The notes under the pieces were generated by a model, which was not told the origin of the DNA, searched no databases, and saw only the letters and a list, made by a program, of their open reading frames with translations. Source: a virus. Taken from it: 20,857 nucleotides of DNA. The stretch spans positions 1-20,857 of IMG/VR virus record IMGVR_UViG_3300027906_000188. The stretch is one strand, 5' to 3'. The translations under genes and the position numbers were made by a program. Position 1 is the stretch's first letter; each line of letters opens with the position of its first letter. This document shows, piece after piece, positions 14,282-20,231 of the stretch.

Positions 14282-14291
14282 GTGCTATAAT
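14263..14291 (+). promoter_or_regulatory. Promoter overlapping the terminator (TTGTTA-17-TATAAT)
   Basis: TTGTTA (14263-14268) lies in the loop and 3' arm of the terminator, followed by a 17-base spacer and an extended -10, TGCTATAAT (14283-14291). Initiation would fall near 14298, the first base of the next ATG. This predicts a leaderless or nearly leaderless mRNA. Confidence 0.65.
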
Positions 14292-14297
14292 AAAGAA

Positions 14298-14840
14298 ATG
14301 GAATTATTTAATAGTTGGCAATGGCAAAAGGGAGAAATTCCTGATGAGATATGTGATTATATTATTAATAATATAGATGATAATTTATATAAAAAAGGTG
14401 AAGTAGCAAATAGTAAGTTAAAGTCTGCAAGAAATGTAAATATACAAACCACTAATATCAATTGGATAAATGCATTACTTGGTGGTTATATAAGGTATGC
14501 TAATTCTAAAAATTTTAATTACAATTTATCGGATAATGATATAGAATCAGCACAGATTTCTAAGTATTCTGTAGGTGAATATTATGGTGAGCATATGGAT
14601 TTTGGAAAGGATGATAATCTAACAAGAAAGTTAAGTCTAACTGTTCAACTTTCGGATGAAAATGATTATGAAGGAGGGGATCTTATATTTTACACTGGTT
14701 CTAATAGAGAAAAATCTTCTAGAGGTAAAGGAAGTGTTATTGTTTTTGATAGTAGATTGTATCATGAAATAACTCCCGTCACTAAAGGTGTGAGATATTC
14801 TTTGGTTAAATGGTATCATGGAGATGTACCATTGAAATAA
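14298..14840 (+). CDS. Prolyl-4-hydroxylase-like 2OG-Fe(II) oxygenase
   Basis: The 180-residue product is read from ATG 14298; an earlier in-frame start at 14253 would run through the terminator. It resembles P4H/PKHD-type oxygenases: ISKYSVGEYYGEHMDFG with H99-x-D101, KLSLTVQLSDENDYEGGDLIFY, GSVIVFDSRLYHEITPV with distal His156, and GVRYSLVKWYHG with Arg166. All ligands for iron and 2-oxoglutarate are present. The known family reaction is hydroxylation of amino-acid side chains, often Pro, in proteins; the substrate here is unknown. Cyanophages commonly carry such genes. It has its own promoter and no visible ribosome binding site, consistent with a leaderless transcript. Confidence 0.87.
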   Translation: MELFNSWQWQKGEIPDEICDYIINNIDDNLYKKGEVANSKLKSARNVNIQTTNINWINALLGGYIRYANSKNFNYNLSDNDIESAQISKYSVGEYYGEHMDFGKDDNLTRKLSLTVQLSDENDYEGGDLIFYTGSNREKSSRGKGSVIVFDSRLYHEITPVTKGVRYSLVKWYHGDVPLK

Positions 14841-14860
14841 TTATAAGTATGTGCTATACT
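14832..14860 (+). promoter_or_regulatory. Sigma-70 promoter (TTGAAA-17-TATACT) for the thyX pair
   Basis: TTGAAA (14832-14837) and TATACT (14855-14860) are 17 bases apart, with an extended TG two bases before the -10. The -35 overlaps the end of the upstream oxygenase gene. Transcription from about 14867 gives a short leader with AGGA just before the ATG at 14886. Confidence 0.75.
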
Positions 14861-14885
14861 ATATGAAATGAAAATTTTCTAGGAT

Positions 14886-15047
14886 ATGGAGACTGGTAGA
14901 GCAAAACGTCTTGTTAAAATGCTTGAGAGATTACTCAAGCAAGATCATCTTTATAGTGACGAGGAAATTAAAACCATCAAGGCACAACTTAGAGTAGTTA
15001 AAGAAGAACTTGCTCAATTAAAAGTATCAAAAGGATTTGGTAAATGA
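14886..15047 (+). CDS. Small coiled-coil protein upstream of thyX
   Basis: A 53-residue protein is read from ATG 14886, with AGGA just upstream, to TGA 15047, overlapping the thyX start as ATGA. It is almost entirely helical and charged: RAKRLVKMLERLLKQDHLYSDEE, then IKTIKAQLRVVKEELAQLK, with leucine/valine spacing typical of a two-helix coiled coil. No family is recognised. The promoter just upstream and the coupled thyX downstream support it as a real gene. Any functional link to ThyX is only suggested by the overlap. Confidence 0.78.
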   Translation: METGRAKRLVKMLERLLKQDHLYSDEEIKTIKAQLRVVKEELAQLKVSKGFGK

Positions 15048-15676
15048 ACGTAAAACTTGTAAGCATTACTCCTGATGCGGAGCAACTCATGGCATACATT
15101 GCCAGAGTATCTAACCCATCTAATCAGGACAATGAAAAGTATGCAGGACTATTAAAGTATTGCATCAAGCATAATCATTGGAGTGTCTTTGAGCAGTCTA
15201 CTATGACTCTTGAGATTGAGACTACTCGTGCTATTGCTGCACAGATATTACGTCATAGAAGTTTCACATTCCAAGAGTTCTCTCAAAGGTATGCTGCTAG
15301 TACTGCACTTGGTGATATTCCATTGCCAGAATTGAGAAGGCAGGATACAAAGAACCGTCAGAATTCTACTGATGATTTGGAACCTAAGTTAGTTGAGTCA
15401 CTCAACAGACAGATGGATACATTGTTTAGTTCTTCTCTAGCACTTTACAATCAGATGCTTGAGGATGGTGTTGCTAAAGAGTGTGCTAGAATGGTACTAC
15501 CTTTATGTACTCCTACCAGAATCTATATGACTGGTTCATGTCGTTCTTGGATACACTATATCAATCTACGTTCTGCACATGGTACTCAGAAAGAGCACAT
15601 GGTGATTGCAGAATCATGTAGGAAAGTGTTTACCGAACAGTTCCCTGCAGTCTCAGAAGCCCTTGATTGGCTATAA
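15044..15676 (+). CDS. thyX: Flavin-dependent thymidylate synthase
   Basis: This 210-residue protein is ThyX: it carries the signature R-H-R-x7-S (Arg70-His71-Arg72, Ser80, in RHRSFTFQEFSQRY) and later conserved stretches AKECARMVLPLCTPTRIYMTG and SWIHYINLRSAHGTQKEHMVIAE. ThyX makes dTMP from dUMP using methylenetetrahydrofolate, NADPH and FAD. Length is normal for the family. It replaces the unrelated ThyA-type enzyme of T4 and supplies dTTP for the AT-rich phage genome, in line with the glutaredoxin upstream. The start overlaps the small coiled-coil gene by ATGA. Confidence is high. Confidence 0.95.
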   Translation: MNVKLVSITPDAEQLMAYIARVSNPSNQDNEKYAGLLKYCIKHNHWSVFEQSTMTLEIETTRAIAAQILRHRSFTFQEFSQRYAASTALGDIPLPELRRQDTKNRQNSTDDLEPKLVESLNRQMDTLFSSSLALYNQMLEDGVAKECARMVLPLCTPTRIYMTGSCRSWIHYINLRSAHGTQKEHMVIAESCRKVFTEQFPAVSEALDWL

Positions 15677-15679
15677 ATA
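15672..15679 (+). promoter_or_regulatory. T4-type late promoter (TATAAATA)
   Basis: CTATAAATA matches the T4-like late promoter exactly. It begins at the thyX stop and lies 22 bases before the ATG at 15701. It is the best late box in the window and implies that the 15701 gene, and perhaps phoH after it, is expressed late. Confidence 0.65.
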
Positions 15680-15700
15680 TCTTTACATTATTTAATTATT

Positions 15701-15949
15701 ATGGCAACATATCCTGTTAGAAATACGAATACTGGTGAAACAAAAGAAGTGTTTATGAGTGTTCATGACTGGGATCAGTGGAAAAAAGATAATCCAGATT
15801 GGTTTAGAGACTTTTCAGATCCAAGTACATGTCCTGGTGTAGGAGAAGTAGGAGAATGGAAAGATAAGTTAGTTAAATCTAAACCTGGATGGAATGAAGT
15901 ATTAGACAGAGCATCAAGACAACCAGGAGCTACGGTTAAGAAAATCTAA
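15701..15949 (+). CDS. Small FmdB-like/conserved cyanophage protein
   Basis: This 82-residue protein opens MATYPVRNTNTGETKEVFMSVHDWDQWKKDNPDWFRDF and ends EVGEWKDKLVKSKPGWNEVLDRASRQPG. I recall similar short proteins next to phoH in cyanophages, sometimes labelled FmdB-like regulators, with the same W-K-x-x-NP(D)W and PGW---L motifs. The zinc-ribbon cysteines of true FmdB proteins are absent; only one Cys is present. Function is unknown. It follows an exact late-type promoter and overlaps phoH by one base (TAATG), so the two are probably co-translated. Confidence 0.75.
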   Translation: MATYPVRNTNTGETKEVFMSVHDWDQWKKDNPDWFRDFSDPSTCPGVGEVGEWKDKLVKSKPGWNEVLDRASRQPGATVKKI

Positions 15950-16701
15950 TGCCAAGAAAAAAGAAAGTAGAACAACCTATTGGGGTTGGATTGACTACTA
16001 AACAAAGGAGGAGAAAGAAACCTCTTAGTGCAGGTTATCTTCTTGATATCGAACCAATAACTGACAATCAAAAAGTTTTATTTGATTCTTATAAAGCAGA
16101 TAAACATCTTGTTGCTTATGGTGCAGCAGGTACAGGTAAAACTTTTGTTACCTTATATAATGCACTTAAGGATGTATTGGATGATCATACACCCTATGAA
16201 AGAATCTATATTGTACGTTCACTAGTTGCTACTAGGGAAATAGGATTTCTTCCTGGTGATTATGAGGACAAGTCTGACATATATCAGGTGCCTTATAAGC
16301 ACATGGTAAAGTACATGTTTCAGATGCCATCTGATGCAGACTTTGAAATGTTATATGGAAATCTTAAGTCACAGGATACAATTAAGTTTTGGAGTACTTC
16401 ATTCTTAAGAGGTACTACTCTTGACAATGCTATTGTTATTGTTGATGAGTTCCAGAATTTAAACTTCCATGAACTTGATAGTATAATGACAAGGGTTGGA
16501 GAGAATAGTAAGATAATGTTCTGTGGTGATGCCAGTCAGACAGACTTGCAGAAAACAAATGATAGGAATGGTATCGTAGACTTCATGAACATCTTGCGTA
16601 AAATGCAATCCTTTGATATAATAGAGTTTAGTGTTGATGACATAGTTCGTTCAGGACTTGTTAAAGAATACATTATTGCTAAGCTAGACTCTGGTTTATA
16701 A
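15949..16701 (+). CDS. phoH: PhoH-like ATPase
   Basis: This 250-residue protein has a PhoH-type P-loop ATPase domain: Walker A GAAGTGKT at 58-65, YIVRSLVATREIGFLPGD, Walker B AIVIVDEFQN with Asp166-Glu167, and a sensor stretch KIMFCGDASQTDL. The first ~30 residues are basic (PRKKK, KQRRRKKP). PhoH proteins are ATPases induced by phosphate starvation in bacteria, and phoH is one of the most common auxiliary genes of marine phages; its role in infection is unclear, with RNA or nucleotide metabolism proposed. No pho box is evident nearby; the closest regulatory signal is the late box before the 15701 gene. Confidence 0.93.
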   Translation: MPRKKKVEQPIGVGLTTKQRRRKKPLSAGYLLDIEPITDNQKVLFDSYKADKHLVAYGAAGTGKTFVTLYNALKDVLDDHTPYERIYIVRSLVATREIGFLPGDYEDKSDIYQVPYKHMVKYMFQMPSDADFEMLYGNLKSQDTIKFWSTSFLRGTTLDNAIVIVDEFQNLNFHELDSIMTRVGENSKIMFCGDASQTDLQKTNDRNGIVDFMNILRKMQSFDIIEFSVDDIVRSGLVKEYIIAKLDSGL

Positions 16702-16702
16702 T

Positions 16703-17428
16703 ATGCAAATCTTTAGTGATTATGATCAGGGAAAGAAGTTAAACTTTAATTACTTAAAGTCTAAACCCTTCCCTCATATAGTTTTAGATAACTTTATTAA
16801 TCCTGCTGCTGCAATGCAGTGCTTTAATGAATTAAAATCTACAAACTATTGGCAGACTGAAGATTCTAATAATGCATATATGGCAGCACATCAAGTGAGT
16901 AAGTGGTTTACTCCTTGGGATGCTCAGAGTACAGAACAACTTAAGTACCAAGTTCCCACAGTTCATAATACTATTCAGTATTTTAACTCTAAGTTATTTC
17001 TTTCATATCTTGAGGAATTAACTGGTATCAAAGGGTTGATGGGAGACCCAGGTTTCTCAGGTGGTGGAGCACACAAGATAAGAACGGGTGGTAAGTTATC
17101 ATTACATGTTGACTTTAACATTCATTCTGAGACAAAACGTTTCAGAGTTCTTAATCTTCTTCTTTATCTTAATCCTCAATGGGAGGAAGAGTGGGAAGGT
17201 GCATTAGAATTATGGGATTTAGACAATAAGAAACTAACTGATAAGATATATCCTATCTTTAACAGAGCAGTTATCTTTACCCTGTCTGATAAATCAGTTC
17301 ATGGACATCCCGTTCCCTTAAAAACACCAGAAGGAATTGAAAGATATTCTTTAGCACTTTATTATTACATTGAAGAACCCAACCAAGAATATTATGAAAG
17401 GAACTCAGTTGTCTGGCATGAACTTTAA
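16703..17428 (+). CDS. 2OG-Fe(II) oxygenase, paralogue of the 9886 protein
   Basis: This 241-residue protein starts one base after the phoH stop. Active-site residues are clear: GGKLSLHVDFNIH with H135-x-D137, VLNLLLYLNPQWEEEWEGALELW, FNRAVIFTLSDKSVHGHP with distal His200, and GIERYSLALYYY with Arg214. It shares order and several motifs with the protein at 9886, so one probably arose by duplication or both came from a common phage pool. The reaction is presumably 2-oxoglutarate-dependent hydroxylation; the substrate is unknown. Being located between phoH and DNA-replication genes, it may act on a different target from the copy inside the glycosyltransferase cassette. Confidence 0.87.
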   Translation: MQIFSDYDQGKKLNFNYLKSKPFPHIVLDNFINPAAAMQCFNELKSTNYWQTEDSNNAYMAAHQVSKWFTPWDAQSTEQLKYQVPTVHNTIQYFNSKLFLSYLEELTGIKGLMGDPGFSGGGAHKIRTGGKLSLHVDFNIHSETKRFRVLNLLLYLNPQWEEEWEGALELWDLDNKKLTDKIYPIFNRAVIFTLSDKSVHGHPVPLKTPEGIERYSLALYYYIEEPNQEYYERNSVVWHEL

Positions 17429-18104
17429 ACACATTGATTTGGATCTAAAACCTCTTGAAAGAGAGCACATAGATGGAGTCAGGTACTATAAAATTCCTAA
17501 TGAAGAAGAACTTATTAAGATGGTGTCTATTACTTCGGTAACAAGTCACTTTAATAAAGAAATCTTTATTAACTGGAGAAAGAGAGTAGGTAATGAGAAG
17601 GCAGATAAGATCACGAAAGCGGCTACAACCCGTGGGACTGACATGCATACTCTTACTGAACATTATCTAAAGAATGATAAGGAACTGCCTGAAGTTCCAC
17701 CTATTTCTGATTTCTTATTCAAGATTGCTAAACCTAAACTGAACCTGATAAATAATATATACGCTCTGGAAGGACCGCTATATAGTAAGCAATTGGGAGT
17801 TGCTGGAACCGTTGATTGTATTGCAGAATATGATGGCGAGTTAGCGATAATAGATTTTAAGACATCTAAGAAACCTAAACCACGGGAGTGGATTGAACAT
17901 TACTTTGTTCAAGCAATGGCATATGGTTGTATGCTATATGAAATGAAGAACATTCCCATTAAAAAATTAGTCATTATAATGGCATGTGAAAACGGAGAAT
18001 GCGTAGTCTATGAAGAAAACGACAAAGCAAAATACATCAAACTCCTTAGTGAATACATTAGGAAATTTGTTGGAGATAAACTGGAGCTCTATGGAACCGA
18101 CTAA
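17418..18104 (+). CDS. PD-(D/E)XK exonuclease, MGME1-like
   Basis: The 228-residue product is read from ATG 17418 (MNFKHIDLDL), which overlaps the oxygenase stop by 11 bases; AAAGGA lies upstream, and in-frame ATGs at 17370 and 17394 lie inside the previous gene. The RecB-like nuclease motifs are visible: RGTDMH (His77), ALEGPLY (Glu118), GTVDCIAEY (Asp133), IIDFKTSK (Asp146, Lys148) and the QAMAYG helix. This resembles mitochondrial MGME1, an enzyme that trims single-stranded DNA ends. In T4-like cyanophages it is encoded beside replication genes and probably processes DNA ends in replication or recombination, or degrades host DNA. Its last bases overlap the gp33 start. Confidence 0.85.
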   Translation: MNFKHIDLDLKPLEREHIDGVRYYKIPNEEELIKMVSITSVTSHFNKEIFINWRKRVGNEKADKITKAATTRGTDMHTLTEHYLKNDKELPEVPPISDFLFKIAKPKLNLINNIYALEGPLYSKQLGVAGTVDCIAEYDGELAIIDFKTSKKPKPREWIEHYFVQAMAYGCMLYEMKNIPIKKLVIIMACENGECVVYEENDKAKYIKLLSEYIRKFVGDKLELYGTD

Positions 18105-18351
18105 AGAATTAGAACAAGCAATAGAGAGTAAGTTTTTAACTCCTCAGAAATTTGCTATGGAAATCGAAAAGATTGTTGCTAATGATGAACTCAATTACAT
18201 TGATGCCATCTTACACTATTGCGAAAAGAACAGTCTTGAGGTAGAATCAATAACGAAACTTATATCAAAACCTTTGAAGGAAAGATTGAAGTGGGATGCT
18301 ACCCGTCTTAACTTTATGAAGAGAACTTCGAGGGCGAAACTTCCTATTTAA
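18091..18351 (+). CDS. 33: Late promoter coactivator gp33
   Basis: The 86-residue product is read from ATG 18091, preceded by GGAG and overlapping the exonuclease gene by 14 bases; the longer frame from 18010 would lie mostly inside that gene. The body FAMEIEKIVANDELNYIDAILHYCEKNSLEVESITKLIS follows the pattern of T4 gp33 (FIIEKMVEEFGMSYLEATTAFLEENS). The family role is to bridge host RNA polymerase, the gp55 late sigma factor and the sliding clamp, coupling late transcription to replication. It is shorter than T4 gp33, mainly at the N-terminus. The order gp33-gp59-(DUF1825)-gp32 mirrors the T4 33-59-32 block. Its presence supports the late boxes found here; gp55 is not in this window. Confidence 0.85.
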   Translation: MEPTKELEQAIESKFLTPQKFAMEIEKIVANDELNYIDAILHYCEKNSLEVESITKLISKPLKERLKWDATRLNFMKRTSRAKLPI

Positions 18352-18950
18352 TGAAGGTGACACCGTTCGAAACCTATCAAACTTATCTCTCAATGAAAAG
18401 TCATTTTACTAATCGTAAGTATGACTTTTTTAAGTATGGTGGTAAGTCTCGTGCTACTATGGCATCCTTTAATAAACGAAAGGATAAGTATTGGTTCGAG
18501 AAAACTTCTAGAAAATACTCTGACAAAGAAGTATTAAATTTTTTATTATCTAATTTTGTATCAGCAAACAACCCAGAAAACCTATGGATTGGAGAAATAA
18601 TAAATTCTGGCGAAAGAACTTACGCAGAATGGATGAAACGTCAACAGAGTTTGACTTACTTATTCAAAGAACAGTCAAACGAATTACTGTCCAACAAAAA
18701 ATTGAACGAAGTATTCGATTGCTCAAACAACAAGCATCCAATAGTTCTAAAAAAGTATCTGGGTGGAGAGATAAGTTTAGAAACGTTTATGATACTGGAA
18801 AAAGTCTTTTCTTTCGTAAAAAACTTTGATAAAAAACTAAAAGATCCTGTATGGGAAACCGTAAGTTTGAAGATAAAGAAGTATACTCCCTTCATAAATA
18901 TTAATGTGTTCCCTTATAAAAAAATTCTAAGAGAGATGATCAATGACTGA
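18351..18950 (+). CDS. 59: DNA helicase loader gp59
   Basis: This 199-residue protein starts at TAATG, overlapping the gp33 stop by one base. It aligns by eye with T4 gp59 (217 residues): TYQTYLSMKSHFTNRKYDFFKYGGK versus YKLYLMIKQHMNGKYDVIKYN, then RKDKYWFEKTSRKYSDKEVLNFLLSNFVSA and NLWIGEI. The C-terminal half has YLGGEISLETFMILEKVFSF, like the T4 ISFETFILLDSFL segment. gp59 binds forked DNA and gp32 and loads the replicative helicase gp41. Its place between gp33 and gp32 is the expected T4 context. It overlaps the DUF1825 gene by 8 bases. Confidence 0.9.
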   Translation: MKVTPFETYQTYLSMKSHFTNRKYDFFKYGGKSRATMASFNKRKDKYWFEKTSRKYSDKEVLNFLLSNFVSANNPENLWIGEIINSGERTYAEWMKRQQSLTYLFKEQSNELLSNKKLNEVFDCSNNKHPIVLKKYLGGEISLETFMILEKVFSFVKNFDKKLKDPVWETVSLKIKKYTPFININVFPYKKILREMIND

Positions 18951-19272
18951 TTTTTTTGATTCTGAAATAGTACAAGATGAGTTACGTGAAATTAATAAAC
19001 TACAAGAATTTGTCTATGGAGATTTGTATGAATTTCCTAATCTTTCTCATGAAGATAAGAAAGAACACATTGATAAACTAAGTGAACTATTAGAAAGACA
19101 ACGTGTGATGTACACACGACTGTCTCTTTCAGAGGATGACGAAGCGAAAAAATTAAAGGAACAGTTGCAACAATCAGTTCTGGCTATGGGTTTTCCCAAG
19201 GGCACTGATATAAATGTACTATTCAGTGGCATGACTCAGACAATTGAAAAACTGAGACAGTATGTTGACTAA
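18943..19272 (+). CDS. DUF1825 family protein
   Basis: This 109-residue protein begins MTDFFDSEIVQDELREINKLQ, very close to the FFDSEIVQ opening of DUF1825 proteins, which are nearly universal in cyanobacteria. The rest fits that family: a helical bundle with KKEHIDKLSELLERQRVMYTRLSLSEDDEAKKLKEQLQ, then FSGMTQTIEKLRQYVD at the end. Function is unknown in both host and phage. It is inserted between gp59 and gp32 and overlaps gp59 by 8 bases, so it is likely made with replication proteins. It is a good marker for a cyanobacterial host; capture from a host is a reasonable inference. Confidence 0.85.
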   Translation: MTDFFDSEIVQDELREINKLQEFVYGDLYEFPNLSHEDKKEHIDKLSELLERQRVMYTRLSLSEDDEAKKLKEQLQQSVLAMGFPKGTDINVLFSGMTQTIEKLRQYVD

Positions 19273-19293
19273 TATCTAAATCTTTGTTATAAT
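19265..19293 (+). promoter_or_regulatory. Sigma-70 promoter (TTGACT-17-TATAAT) for gp32
   Basis: TTGACT (19265-19270) overlaps the DUF1825 stop and is followed by 17 bases and a perfect TATAAT (19288-19293). Initiation near 19300 gives a leader of about 35 bases with GAGGT (19324-19328) 7 bases before the ATG at 19336. This lets gp32 be made in larger amounts than its upstream neighbours. Confidence 0.85.
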
Positions 19294-19335
19294 AAAACCA
19301 ATCCAATTAAATCTAACTTAATCCGAGGTAACTAA

Positions 19336-20229
19336 ATGTCGTTTGCTAATCTTAAAAAGCAATCTAAACTTGGCTCTCTTACCGCTAAACTGGTAAAGGA
19401 AGTTGAGAAACTCAACACTAATGGCGGTTCAGATGAACGCCTATGGAAACTGGATGTAGACAAAAGCGGTAATGGATATGCCGTTATTCGTTTCCTACCT
19501 GCTCCTAACGGTGAGGATCTACCGTTTGTAAAACTATATTCTCATGCCTTTCAAGGTACTGGTGGATGGTATATTGAAAACTCTTTGACTACATTAGGAC
19601 AGAAAGATCCTGTATCAGAGTTCAATACACAACTCTGGAACAACGGCACTGATGCTGGTAAAGAGACTGCTCGTAAGCAGAAGCGTAAGCTTACATACAT
19701 CAGTAACATCTATGTCGTGAAGGATCCAGCAAATCCTGAGAACGAAGGTAAAGTATTCTTATACAAGTATGGTAAGAAAATCTTTGACAAACTAACTGCA
19801 GCAATGCAACCTGAGTTTGAGGATGAAACTGCAATTGATCCATTTGATTTCTGGCAAGGTGCTAACTTCAAGTTGAAGGCAAAGAACGTTGCTGGTTACA
19901 GAAACTATGATTCTTCTGAGTTCACTGCTCAATCTCCAGTATTGGATGATGATGATGCACTTGAAGCACTATGGAAGAAAGAGTTCTCTCTTGCAGAACT
20001 AGTTGCTGCAGATCAGTTCAAGTCTTATGAAGATTTGAAGAAGCGTCTTGGATATGTTCTTGGTAACAAGGCACGTCCTGCTGAAGATGAATCTTTTGAG
20101 GATGAAAGTGAAGGACGTGGTTCTGCAGAGCAAGTTGTTGCTGCTGCGACTGCACCTACACCAACACCTGCTGCATCTGAAGAAGATGATGATGCACTAT
20201 CCTACTTTGCTAAGTTAGCAGAGGAGTAA
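19336..20229 (+). CDS. 32: Single-stranded DNA-binding protein gp32
   Basis: This 297-residue protein has the layout of T4-like gp32: a basic N-terminal region for cooperativity (SFANLKKQSKLGSLTAKLVKEVEKL), an OB-fold core (WKLDVDKSGNGYAVIRFLPAP, LYSHAFQGTGGWYIENSLTTLGQKDPVSEFNTQLW) and an acidic C-terminal tail (ASEEDDDALSYFAKLAEE) that binds other replication proteins. T4 gp32 is 301 residues. The usual zinc site is not obvious: the region after KKRKLTYISNIYVVKDP lacks the Cys cluster of T4 gp32 and the protein contains no Cys at all. It coats single-stranded DNA in replication, recombination and repair. It has its own sigma-70 promoter and ends 2 bases from the convergent gp53 gene. Confidence 0.93.
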   Translation: MSFANLKKQSKLGSLTAKLVKEVEKLNTNGGSDERLWKLDVDKSGNGYAVIRFLPAPNGEDLPFVKLYSHAFQGTGGWYIENSLTTLGQKDPVSEFNTQLWNNGTDAGKETARKQKRKLTYISNIYVVKDPANPENEGKVFLYKYGKKIFDKLTAAMQPEFEDETAIDPFDFWQGANFKLKAKNVAGYRNYDSSEFTAQSPVLDDDDALEALWKKEFSLAELVAADQFKSYEDLKKRLGYVLGNKARPAEDESFEDESEGRGSAEQVVAAATAPTPTPAASEEDDDALSYFAKLAEE

Positions 20230-20231
20230 TA

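Noticed and set aside
17747-17754. GATAAATA as a late promoter
   Set aside because: It lies in the middle of the exonuclease gene, far from any start; in AT-rich DNA such matches are expected by chance.
20208-20220. TGCTAA-G-TTAGCA palindrome near the end of gp32 as a terminator
   Set aside because: The loop is one base, there is no T-tract and it lies in the conserved acidic tail coding sequence.
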